Part shown: positions 6,467 to 14,049 of the stretch, in pieces | How positions within the stretch are numbered: the first letter of the stretch is position 1 | How the letters are laid out: the number at the start of each line of letters is the position of its first letter | From: AG-12 sp027339635 | Lineage (GTDB): Bacteria > Chloroflexota > Dormibacteria > Aeolococcales > Bog-877 | DNA: 14,388 bases | Assembly (NCBI GenBank): GCA_027339635.1 | Contig: DAHWNZ010000063.1 | Span: forward strand, 1 to 14,388 | Direction: 5' to 3' | Program-made: the position numbers and the translations under genes | Notes under the pieces: model-generated | Seen by the model: the letters and a program-made list of their open reading frames with translations, nothing else | Database searches by the model: none | Told to the model about the DNA's origin: nothing

Positions 6467-8827
6467 GTGCCGGCGCGCTGGCGTCCGCCGTTGGTCCGGG
6501 GGTGGCAGCCGGGAGAGGTCCACCGCGAGCCTCAACCGACTCCACCTCCCCCCTCGCGGACACGGGGGATTGCCGACATCCTCCGCGCCAACGTGTTCAC
6601 CCGGTTCAACGCGATCCTGGCCGGACTCCTGCTGGTGGTGGCCGCGGTCGGTCCACCTCAAGACGGCCTGTTCGCCGTGGTGCCGGCGGTCAATACCGCA
6701 ATTGGTGTCCTTCAAGAGCTGCGGGCGCGGCGCGCCCTGGCCCGACTCGCCGTGGTAACCGCCCCTCGAGCTCGCGTCCAACGGGATGGGAAGGTGCTCG
6801 AACTCCCCGTGGAGTCGGTGGTTGCGGGTGACATGATTGAGCTTCGCCCCGGAGATCAGCTCATCGCCGATGGAACGGTGGTGGTGGGGCATGGACTTCA
6901 GGTGGATGAGTCGCTGATCACCGGCGAGTCTGAGCCGGCGGACCGGGTGGTCGGCGCCCACGTCCTCTCCGGCTCCTTCGTCGTCGCCGGATCCGGGGTC
7001 GTCAGGGCGGACGCGATCGGGGAGGCCGCCTACGCTCGGCGGCTGGAGCGCGAGTCCCGCACCTTCAAGTTGGTGAGGTCGGAGCTTCAGGCCGGAACCA
7101 ACCAGATTCTTCGCGGGGTGACCTGGGTCATGGTGCCGGCAGCAGTACTCCTGGTCACCGCCCAGGTGATTCGCTCCGGGGCCCCGGTTGACTCGGCCCT
7201 GCGCGGGTCGGTGGCGGGAGTGGGAGCCATGATCCCTGAGGGCCTGGTGCTGCTCACCTCGATCGCCTTCGCGCTCGGGGCCATCCGACTGGCCCGCCGC
7301 CGGGTCCTGGTGCAGACTCTCGCAGCGGTCGAGGGGCTGGCCCGCGTCGACGTTGTCTGTGTTGACAAAACGGGGACCCTTACCCAACCGACTATGCGTG
7401 TCGCCGCGGTGGACCGGCTGGGCCAACGCGACCCCGGGCCCGTATTGAGCGCCCTGGGGGCCGCCGACCCGAGCCCCAACGCGACCCTCGCCGCTCTCGC
7501 CCGGGTCTACCCAAACGCTCCCGGCTGGCGGTGTGTGAACTCAGTGCCCTTCTCATCAGCTCGCCGTTGGAGCGCCGCCGAGTTCGCCGGCCATGGCGCC
7601 TGGGTGCTGGGGGCTCCCGAAACCCTCCTGGGGCCGGGCCTTCGCTCTGGTGCCGTGGGGGACCTCCTGGACCGCGCCGCCGACGCCGGGGAGCGGGTAG
7701 TCCTCTTGGCGGCCGCTCCCGATGGCTTGGCGGACTCATCCCTCCCTCCGGATCTTCGTCCCGAGGCCGTAGTTCGCCTCCAAGAGGAGCTGCGGCCCGA
7801 GGTCGAGCCCACCGTTCGCTATCTGCTCCGCCAGGGAGTCGCGGTGAAGGTGTTCTCTGGCGACGACCCGCGCACGGTGGCCGCGGTAGCCCGTCGAGTC
7901 GGGATCCCGCAGAGCGAACGGGGGGTGGACGCCGGCCCACTCGAGAACGATCAGGAGGCTCTGGCCGCAGCGCTGGCCCAGGCGTCGGTGTTCGGGCGGG
8001 TCGGTCCCCAGCAAAAGCGAGCCATGGTCGGGCTCCTTCAGGCGGCTGGCCACGTCGTGGCCATGACCGGCGATGGCGTGAACGATGTGGCCGCCCTGAA
8101 GCAGGCGGACCTCGGGATCGCCATGGGGTCAGGCAGCCCGGCCAGCCGTGCGGTGGGGCAGGTGGTGCTGCTGGACAGCTCCTTCGCCGCAGTCCCGATG
8201 ATCGTTGCGGAGGGGCGTCGGGTGATCGACAACGTGGAGCGCGTCGCCGGGGTGGTGGTCACCAAGACGGTGTACGCCGCCATCTTGGCACTGGCGATCG
8301 GCATTCTGGCAGTGCCGTACCCCTTCTACCCGCGCCAGCTGACCGTCGTCAGCGCCTTCACCATCGGGATTCCCGGGTTCTTCCTTGCCCTCGGCCGCCG
8401 GGGTGCGCGCGCCCGCGCGGGATTCACATCACGGGTCCTCGCCTTCTCCATTCCCGCCGGCCTGGCTGCCGGGGGCGCGGTGCTCGGTGCCTATCAGCTG
8501 GCCCGGGCCAACCCCGACACCTCCGCGGTCCAGGAGCAGACGGCGGCCGCCCTGGCACTATTCATGGTGGGCATGTGGGTGTTGGCCCACCTGAGTCGCC
8601 CGCTGAGCTGGCTACGGGCCAGCTTGGTCGCCAGCATGGTGGCACTGGGAGCCGCCGCGGTCGCCCTCCCCCAGACGCGGACGGTCTTCGCCATCTCGTT
8701 CCCACCGCCGAATGTGCTGGCCGAGACCTGTGCGGTGGCCGCCGCCGCGGTGGCGATGGCGGCGGCCTGGCTATGGGTGGGGCCGTCCGCGCTCGGGGCG
8801 CTGGCGGGGCGCTTCCATGGTCGCTAG
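6467..8827 (+). CDS. ctpE: CtpE-like cation-transporting P-type ATPase (probable calcium transporter)
   Basis: A 786-residue P-type ATPase. Visible motifs: actuator TGES at 152-155, M4 PEGL at 257-260, phosphorylation site DKTGT with Asp300, FGRVGPQQKR at 509-518, and hinge TGDGVND at 534-540, followed by about six C-terminal transmembrane helices (594-772). The sequence closely resembles mycobacterial CtpE (RANVFTR-NAIL, VSGSFVV-type actuator, MVPEGLVL-like M4, GSGSPASRAV), a P-type ATPase reported to take up calcium. There is no N-terminal heavy-metal domain and no CPx motif. The N-terminus is odd: an in-frame stop at 6452-6454 forces a start at GTG 6467 or later, giving a proline-rich tail that lacks the GLT-AEVA-type opening expected in the family. 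Ribosome site is weak; coupling to the gene before is likely. The 3' end overlaps the next ATPase by 11 bp. Confidence 0.88.
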   Translation: MPARWRPPLVRGWQPGEVHREPQPTPPPPSRTRGIADILRANVFTRFNAILAGLLLVVAAVGPPQDGLFAVVPAVNTAIGVLQELRARRALARLAVVTAPRARVQRDGKVLELPVESVVAGDMIELRPGDQLIADGTVVVGHGLQVDESLITGESEPADRVVGAHVLSGSFVVAGSGVVRADAIGEAAYARRLERESRTFKLVRSELQAGTNQILRGVTWVMVPAAVLLVTAQVIRSGAPVDSALRGSVAGVGAMIPEGLVLLTSIAFALGAIRLARRRVLVQTLAAVEGLARVDVVCVDKTGTLTQPTMRVAAVDRLGQRDPGPVLSALGAADPSPNATLAALARVYPNAPGWRCVNSVPFSSARRWSAAEFAGHGAWVLGAPETLLGPGLRSGAVGDLLDRAADAGERVVLLAAAPDGLADSSLPPDLRPEAVVRLQEELRPEVEPTVRYLLRQGVAVKVFSGDDPRTVAAVARRVGIPQSERGVDAGPLENDQEALAAALAQASVFGRVGPQQKRAMVGLLQAAGHVVAMTGDGVNDVAALKQADLGIAMGSGSPASRAVGQVVLLDSSFAAVPMIVAEGRRVIDNVERVAGVVVTKTVYAAILALAIGILAVPYPFYPRQLTVVSAFTIGIPGFFLALGRRGARARAGFTSRVLAFSIPAGLAAGGAVLGAYQLARANPDTSAVQEQTAAALALFMVGMWVLAHLSRPLSWLRASLVASMVALGAAAVALPQTRTVFAISFPPPNVLAETCAVAAAAVAMAAAWLWVGPSALGALAGRFHGR

Positions 8828-11135
8828 GGACAGGAGGCAGCTCGCCGAGCTGGCTGCCCGCGGCGCGCCACTGGTGTTGCTGGCGGCCACGCTGGCCGGG
8901 CTGGCAGTTGGCGGGACGCTGAGCATCCTCGGCCTGCCCCGGCCGGGAGGAGCCAGCTGGGTGGCAACGACAGCGCTGGCGATGGCTGCCAGTCTCTGGT
9001 GGGTCGTCGACAGCCTGCGCCACTCTCGGCTGGGGGTCGACGTGATCGCCCTGCTGGCCCTCGTCGGGGCGCTCATTGTCGGGGAGTATTTGGCGGGAGC
9101 AGTGATTGGCGTCATGGTGGCCAGCGGGCGCGCGCTCGAGTCCTGGGCCGCCGCCAATGCCCGACGGGAGCTGCGCTACCTGGTACAGCGTGCTCCCAAG
9201 ACAGGCAAGCGATACACCGCGGCAGGGGTGGAGGTGGTCGCTCTGCAGCAGGTCGCGGTTGGCGACCTCCTCCTGGTGGGCTCCGGCGACGTGGTGCCCG
9301 TGGATGGAGTTGTCGCCGGCAAGCCAGCTGTACTGGACGAATCGGCCCTCACCGGCGAGCCGATGCCGGTCGAGCACGCGCCCGGGGACCAGGTTCGCAG
9401 CGGAGTTGTCAACTCTGGCGACCCGTTCGACCTGCGGGTCACCGCCCGGGAGACCGACAGCACCTACACGGCGATCGTGCGCTTGGTTCAGCAGGCCGAG
9501 GCCTCCACGGCCCCCTTCGTGCGCCTGGCGGACCGCTACGCGGCATGGTTCCTTCTCGCGACCCTGCTCGTCGCCGGGGGAGCCTGGGCCTACTCCAGGG
9601 AGCTGGTTCGGGCGGTGGCGGTGCTCGTGGTCGCCACCCCCTGCCCGCTCATCCTGGCGGCGCCCGTGGCCATCGTCGCCGGCCTGTCGCTCGCCGCCCG
9701 CCGCGGCGTGGTCGTGAAGGGCGGCCAAACATTGGAAAAGCTAGCCCGCTGCCGGGTCCTGCTCCTGGACAAGACAGGGACACTGACTATCGGCCAGCCC
9801 GAGGTGGCTGACGTTCTCAGTGCCGGATCGCTGGCCGGCCCTGAGGTGCTTCGCCTCGCAGCCTCGCTGGACCAGGCCTCGTCGCACGTCCTGGCCAGCG
9901 CCATCGTGAGGGCGGCCCAACTCGCCGGGCAGAGGCTCAGCGTCCCGTCCGAGGTTCGAGAGGTAGCGGGCTCCGGGATCCACGGCGTCGTCGAGGGAAT
10001 GCCGGTGGCTGTTGGTCGGGCCGCGTTCGCCGGAGCCACCGAGGACCTTTCCTGGGTGCGTGGCGCGCGACGCCGCGCCTCACTGGACGGGGCCGCCACG
10101 GTGTTTGTGCGGGTCGGTGCCGACGCCGCCGGGGTCCTACTCCTCGCCGACCGGGTGCGGCCGGACGCGGCCCGGACGCTGCGGGCCCTCAGGCGGGCCG
10201 GGATCGAGAGGGTGGTGATGGTCACCGGGGACCGCCAGGAGGTCGCCCAGGCAATTGGCAGTGCGGTCGGAGTGGATGAGATCTTCGCCGAGCGCACCCC
10301 CGCCGAGAAGTCGGAGGTGGTGCGCGTCGAGCGCAGTCGGGGCCCGGTGATGATGGTGGGTGACGGCGTGAACGACGCCCCGGCCCTGGCACTGGCCGAC
10401 GTCGGAGTGGCGATGGGAGCACGCGGAGCCAGTGTCTCGTCCGAAACCGCCGACGTGGTCCTGACCGTGGACCGCCTGGACCGGCTGGGTGAGGCCATGA
10501 TGCTGGCCCGCCGCTCCCGGGCCATCGCCGTTCAGAGCGTGGTGGCCGGCATGGCCATGTCCGTGGCGGCCATGGGCGTCGCGGGAGCGGGCTACCTGCC
10601 TCCCCTGGCCGGGGCGGTGCTCCAAGAGGCGATCGATGTCCTCGTCATCCTAAATGCGCTGCGGGCGCTGCGGCCGGGAGCCAGCAACCGAGCCCTTTCC
10701 CCGCGTGACGCCGAGGTGATTCAGGAATTCAGTGGGCAGCACCCGGCCATCCATGCAGCGATTGGGGCCATCCGGGCCGCGGCTGAGGCCCTGGACACTC
10801 AGGGGCAGGCGTATGCCCTTGACCGTGTCCGTGAACTGCGGGCCCTGCTTGACCGTGAGGTCCAGCCCCACGAGGAGGCCGAGCAGACGGTGCTGTACCC
10901 GCTACTGGATCGCCTGCTGGGCGGAACGGACGCCACCGGGACGATGAGTCGGGCACATGGCGAGATACTCCACCAGATCCGGCTTCTTGGCCGGTTCCTC
11001 GACCAGATCGGGGCTGACCCTCCCGGCCCGGCCGACCTGGCGGAGCTCCGCCGGTTGCTCTTCGGGCTGTACGCCGTGCTGAGACTCCACACCGAGCAGG
11101 AGGAGGAGTACTACCTGTCGCTGGCGGAGGAGTAA
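8817..11135 (+). CDS. P1B-type (P1B-5-like) metal ATPase with C-terminal hemerythrin-like domain
   Basis: A 772-residue heavy-metal ATPase. Several hydrophobic helices (about 17-103) are followed by the actuator TGEP (179-182), TPCP in the metal-binding helix (274-277), phosphorylation site DKTGT (Asp318) and GDGVND (515-520). The last membrane helices contain QE-x2-D-x5-N (603-613), the pattern described for the P1B-5 group (for example Sinorhizobium Nia, linked to Fe/Ni). Residues about 636-772 form a hemerythrin-like four-helix domain with candidate ligands His642/646, His685 with Glu689, His714/719 and His758 with Glu762. Such fusions are known in P1B-5 enzymes, including Acidothermus. 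The nucleotide-domain motif normally SEHPLA reads SSHVLA (355-360). No N-terminal metal-binding domain is present. The ATG at 8817 overlaps ctpE by 11 bp; an in-frame extension to 8712 would lie inside ctpE and is less likely. Substrate Fe or Ni is inferred. Confidence 0.92.
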   Translation: MVARDRRQLAELAARGAPLVLLAATLAGLAVGGTLSILGLPRPGGASWVATTALAMAASLWWVVDSLRHSRLGVDVIALLALVGALIVGEYLAGAVIGVMVASGRALESWAAANARRELRYLVQRAPKTGKRYTAAGVEVVALQQVAVGDLLLVGSGDVVPVDGVVAGKPAVLDESALTGEPMPVEHAPGDQVRSGVVNSGDPFDLRVTARETDSTYTAIVRLVQQAEASTAPFVRLADRYAAWFLLATLLVAGGAWAYSRELVRAVAVLVVATPCPLILAAPVAIVAGLSLAARRGVVVKGGQTLEKLARCRVLLLDKTGTLTIGQPEVADVLSAGSLAGPEVLRLAASLDQASSHVLASAIVRAAQLAGQRLSVPSEVREVAGSGIHGVVEGMPVAVGRAAFAGATEDLSWVRGARRRASLDGAATVFVRVGADAAGVLLLADRVRPDAARTLRALRRAGIERVVMVTGDRQEVAQAIGSAVGVDEIFAERTPAEKSEVVRVERSRGPVMMVGDGVNDAPALALADVGVAMGARGASVSSETADVVLTVDRLDRLGEAMMLARRSRAIAVQSVVAGMAMSVAAMGVAGAGYLPPLAGAVLQEAIDVLVILNALRALRPGASNRALSPRDAEVIQEFSGQHPAIHAAIGAIRAAAEALDTQGQAYALDRVRELRALLDREVQPHEEAEQTVLYPLLDRLLGGTDATGTMSRAHGEILHQIRLLGRFLDQIGADPPGPADLAELRRLLFGLYAVLRLHTEQEEEYYLSLAEE

Positions 11136-11538
11136 GCGGACCCGCTGGCCAGCAGAATGCGCTTTGCTCGGCCGTTGGCCAGAGATTCGGGCGCAGCACT
11201 TGTTCCAGCCTCGGTGGCCCGCGACGGCCACGGGAGTCCTGCGTCCGCTCCAAGGGTCGGGGCAGCCCGACTGCGGCCCCATCCGGGGCGCCGGCTGTCG
11301 TCGGGCCTCCCGAGCTCGGATTCGGGATGGAGCTCCAGCCCTTCGCCCACCAGGCACCGCTTGGGAGGCATCCTGCACCCGCCGAGGTGACCGTCCACCC
11401 GCTCCCGGGCGTCTGGAGGTGTTGCCACGCCCGACCTGTCCAAAGATCCCGGTTGGACCTGGAGGTAAGAGGGCCGTGGAGGGCGCTCCACGAGGCGCCT
11501 GGAAGTCTGGCCCCAGGACGGAGCAGGGAACGGGTCAG
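11136..11538. other. Intergenic region between convergent genes
   Basis: These 403 bases separate the plus-strand ATPase from a minus-strand membrane gene. No gene is supported: open frames here encode low-complexity translations without motifs. One compact hairpin (11475-11492) lies near the right side and may end transcription from one or both directions. Confidence 0.4.
11475..11492. terminator. Hairpin between convergent genes, possible terminator
   Basis: CGTGGAG (11475-11481) and CTCCACG (11486-11492) form a perfect 7-bp stem with the 4-nt loop GGCG. It sits 47 nt beyond the end of the minus-strand gene and 340 nt beyond the ATPase stop. There is no T-run, as is common for GC-rich actinobacterial terminators, so the call is tentative. 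Confidence 0.45.
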
Positions 11539-12135
11539 CTAGGAGGGCATCTCGGCCTGAATCCGACCGCGGAGCCACAGTGAAGTCGCCGAGGTCCGCC
11601 GGAGTCCACCCCGGCCAAAGCGCATGAGCAGCACCTCCCGGCGCTCCCCCTCCTCAGCTGCCGCAAAGCGCCAACTGCCGAGCGCCCCTCCGAACACGAT
11701 CGCCACCCCCATCAAGAAGGAACCGGAGAACGTCGCCCCCCACACCATCGCGACCATGAGGACGGCGGCCGCCGACGCCACACCCAGTCCTGCTGTCCGC
11801 CATAGCCCACCCGGTGGCTTGCAAGGCGCATCCCACGCTGACAGCGGAGCGGCCGCGCTCCACCGCCGCTCCACTTGTCGACGGCCAAGGGGCACCCCCG
11901 CCCCCACGCATCCGGCTTCGAACAGGGGGAGCGCCGCCACCGCCGCGATGGACGAACTGGCCACCAAGATCGCCGCGACCTCGATGGTTAGGAGCGCGAC
12001 AACGACCGCCAGCTGGGTGGCCTGCACTCGGTAGAAGTCGCGGGCCCGGCACAGAGGCACATCGTCGTCCGACAACTCGCGAAGTCGACCCTTCACCGCT
12101 CCCCGCACAGGGCCAGACCTCAGCGGCAGCCGCAT
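11539..12135 (-). CDS. Uncharacterised integral membrane protein (intact paralogue)
   Basis: A 198-residue protein of unknown function. A cytosolic N-terminus containing LCRARDFYRVQA (29-39) leads into a hydrophobic hairpin (about 41-81). A basic loop with RRQVERRW (85-92) follows, then a second hydrophobic hairpin (112-153). The C-terminal tail has AAEEGERREVLL (159-170) and SLWLRGR (185-191). The same block order occurs in the split gene just upstream on the same strand (12362-12936), so the two are paralogues. The ATG at 12135 is chosen because a -10 element lies at 12143-12148 with leaderless spacing; GTG 12096, preceded by GGGGAG, is an alternative. I do not recognise the family. Confidence 0.75.
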   Translation of the reverse strand: MRLPLRSGPVRGAVKGRLRELSDDDVPLCRARDFYRVQATQLAVVVALLTIEVAAILVASSSIAAVAALPLFEAGCVGAGVPLGRRQVERRWSAAAPLSAWDAPCKPPGGLWRTAGLGVASAAAVLMVAMVWGATFSGSFLMGVAIVFGGALGSWRFAAAEEGERREVLLMRFGRGGLRRTSATSLWLRGRIQAEMPS

Positions 12136-12142
12136 GCGCGGG

Positions 12143-12148
12143 ATGGTA
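12143..12148 (-). promoter_or_regulatory. -10 element, leaderless promoter of the intact membrane gene
   Basis: On the minus strand TACCAT fits TANNNT and ends 7 nt before the ATG at 12135, so transcription would begin at or next to the start codon. No Shine-Dalgarno is seen upstream of this ATG. Confidence 0.4.
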
Positions 12149-12361
12149 CAGCCCCGAGGACCCAATTCACGGCGGATGGTGACAGAGACCAGAGCCGGAA
12201 GTCCACCTCGCATGTGCGCCACCACGCGGGCCCAAGCGCGGCGTTAGGTCCCGCCGCTCCCGCGCCCAAAGCGAGGGCTGCCTGGCCGCAGCCATCTGCG
12301 CCTGACGCCGATGGCAGGAGTGCGCCCGGCGAGCCAGGCCCGGATTCGTCGAGGAGTGGGG

Positions 12362-12936
12362 CTACCGGTCCGCCACCTCCCACCGGCCGCGCACCCACAG
12401 TTCCGGCGCCTGAATCTGGAATAGGGCTCGGCGCGGCAGCCCCGCCAGAAGCACCTCGTGGCTGCGACCCTCCTCCTTTGCGATCGCCCGCGACAGGCCC
12501 AGCGGCAACCCGGCCACGGCCAAAAAACCCATCACTCCCGACCAGACGAAGTAACCACCGTAGACGGCCAGGGGCACGAAGATGAGCTCCATGAGTGCCG
12601 CCAGGACCAAGTGGTCAACAACGCTTAGGCGTACATGTGCCCCTCCGCGCCAAGAAGGCCCCTCTCCCGCCACCACCGACGCACCTGGGGGCGCGCAAGG
12701 AGAAGCGGACCCGCGAGGCAGCAGACCACCGCCAGCGCCACAAAGAGCAGGTCTCGCCAACCGGCATGGTCCACAGCGAGCGTGACGCCCAGAGCTTGCA
12801 GCACGAACAGCACCGCGAGGCCCCCCATCGCTAACCCCTCAGCCCGGAAGTACTCGCGCGCCGAGTACAGGCTCAGGGCCTGCGAACCTGAGTGAGGCGG
12901 CTGCCCTGGCGACTGGTCTTGCCCAATGTCGCTCAT
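12362..12936 (-). pseudogene. Frameshifted membrane protein, paralogue of the downstream gene
   Basis: Two overlapping minus-strand frames together make one protein like that of the gene at 11539-12135. The first part (from ATG 12936, 103 residues, stop at 12625-12627) has SLYSAREYFRAEGLA, a hydrophobic hairpin and RPQVRRWWRERG. The second part (ending at 12362) has SVVDHLVLAALMELIFVPLA, AKEEGRSHEVLL and ELWVRGRW. These match LCRARDFYRVQA, RRQVERRW, AAEEGERREVLL and SLWLRGR of the intact copy in the same order. One extra base near the C-run at 12640-12643 would join the frames, so a one-base loss (real mutation or sequencing error) is the simplest reading. Two coupled genes or programmed frameshifting are less likely. 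TACTGT at 12954-12959 could be its -10, with GGTGGTGGGG just before the ATG. The family is unknown. Confidence 0.7.
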
Positions 12937-13239
12937 CCCCACCACCGGCGACGACAGTACTCCATCCCCATGCTGGTGGAGCGTGGAGCCGCCATGGCCC
13001 TGCCAACGCAAGGGCTGGACCCATGTATCCGAAGCGCAAGGCAAGGGAGACGGCCGAGACTTCTCGGGGCCCCGCCGAGCTGGCGCGGTTACCGCCAGCC
13101 CGCGGCGCCCTCAGCGCAAGGTCGGTGATCCAGAGCACGCGGGTGAACTGGCGCCGAGGCCAAGGCCCCGCAGGGCCGGGAGAGCCGACACCGTTCCGCG
13201 CACCGGGTCCGCCTCACGGGCCGACCATATACTGCGAGG
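12937..13239. other. Intergenic region between divergent genes
   Basis: These 303 bases lie between the split minus-strand gene and the plus-strand YggT gene and should contain both promoters. A possible minus-strand -10 (TACTGT) lies at 12954-12959 and a strong plus-strand -10 (TATACT) at 13228-13233. No other feature is seen. Confidence 0.4.
13228..13233 (+). promoter_or_regulatory. -10 element, leaderless promoter of the YggT gene
   Basis: TATACT is close to the TATAAT consensus in otherwise very GC-rich DNA. It ends exactly 6 nt before the GTG at 13240, so the G of the start codon would be the first transcribed base. No separate Shine-Dalgarno at normal spacing exists; no clear -35 is visible. 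Confidence 0.65.
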
Positions 13240-13809
13240 GTGAACTTGGCGGTGGTGCTGGTTGGCGATGTCGCCACCCTGCTCAACCTGTACGCGCTCT
13301 GCATCTTCGTCTGGGCGCTCCTCTCATTCTTCCCTGGGTCCCAGGGAAGCACCCTGGGCCGACTGCTCGACAGCCTGGTCATGCCGGTCATCGCTCCCCT
13401 CAGGCGCCTCCTCCCGCGCATCGGGGGGTTGGACTTCTCTCCCCTGCTGGCCATCGTCCTGGTGTACGCGGTGGCCGGGGCGCTTCAGGGGGCGGCCAAC
13501 TCCGGCTTCGTGAACGTCCCGGGCACGGTGATCTCGGTGGTCCTCGAGTTCCTCAGCGCCCTCTTGGTGGTGATCGTGCTCCTGCTGCTGATCAGGGTCC
13601 TCATCGGGTTGCTCCACGTGGATCCCTGGCATCCCCTGGTCCACGCCGTACGCCAGATCACCGATGCCTTCGTGGACCCGATCGCCCGCCTCAGTCGCAC
13701 CCGGGGGGAGAGCGCGGCTGTCCTGGCCTTCGTGGTCTTCCTGGTGCTGTACGTCGGACTCGCCCAGATACTCTTCCCCATCCTCCAGAACGGGGCAGCG
13801 CGGCTCTAG
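13240..13809 (+). CDS. YggT family membrane protein with two YggT repeats
   Basis: A 189-residue integral membrane protein. Repeat 1 (about 16-82) has LYALCIFVWALLSFFPG followed by LLDSLVMPVIAPLRRLLP and the hydrophobic PLLAIVLVYAV. Repeat 2 (about 113-175) has LLLLIRVLIGLLHVDPWHP, ITDAFVDPIARLSR and the helix VLAFVVFLVLYVGL. The helix-loop-VxP-I-x-P-hydrophobic layout is typical of YggT. Many actinobacterial YggT proteins are single-repeat and about half this length, near the sepF cell-division gene; this copy is double and no division gene is adjacent. The family is of uncertain function; links to osmotic or potassium stress have been reported for some members. The GTG start is fixed by the leaderless -10 at 13228-13233. 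Confidence 0.9.
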   Translation: MNLAVVLVGDVATLLNLYALCIFVWALLSFFPGSQGSTLGRLLDSLVMPVIAPLRRLLPRIGGLDFSPLLAIVLVYAVAGALQGAANSGFVNVPGTVISVVLEFLSALLVVIVLLLLIRVLIGLLHVDPWHPLVHAVRQITDAFVDPIARLSRTRGESAAVLAFVVFLVLYVGLAQILFPILQNGAARL

Positions 13810-13850
13810 GCCGCGAACCCGGCCGCCGCTCCGTCGATACCTTCTCGGGA

Positions 13851-13870
13851 TCTCCCCCAGGGGGCGGAGA
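13851..13870 (+). terminator. Hairpin after the YggT gene, possible terminator
   Basis: TCTCC (13851-13855) pairs with GGAGA (13866-13870), and the inner CCC can pair with GGG around a small loop with one bulge. It lies 42 nt after the YggT stop, between convergent genes. There is no T-run; tentative. Confidence 0.35.
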
Positions 13871-14049
13871 GCTGAGGACTGAGGCGGGCTCTCACCGCGG
13901 CCCCGCGCCGATCCGGCCCGACCTCCCCAATCGCGTCGGCCTCAGCCGGGGGGATCAGGAGTCCCACGCCGCCACCGCGCCATGGTCCGAGGCACGCTGC
14001 GAGCGGCGGCGGTGACCGCCGAGGACAGGGGGACTCCCCAATCCGCCTC

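Noticed and set aside
7531..8922. Long plus-strand open frame of 463 codons overlapping the first ATPase
   Set aside because: It is an Arg/Gly/Pro-rich shadow frame inside a gene with all P-type ATPase motifs; GC-rich codons leave other frames open.
8562..9728. Long minus-strand open frame of 388 codons opposite the ATPase genes
   Set aside because: Low-complexity His/Gly/Arg/Pro translation with no domain, antisense to two well-supported genes.
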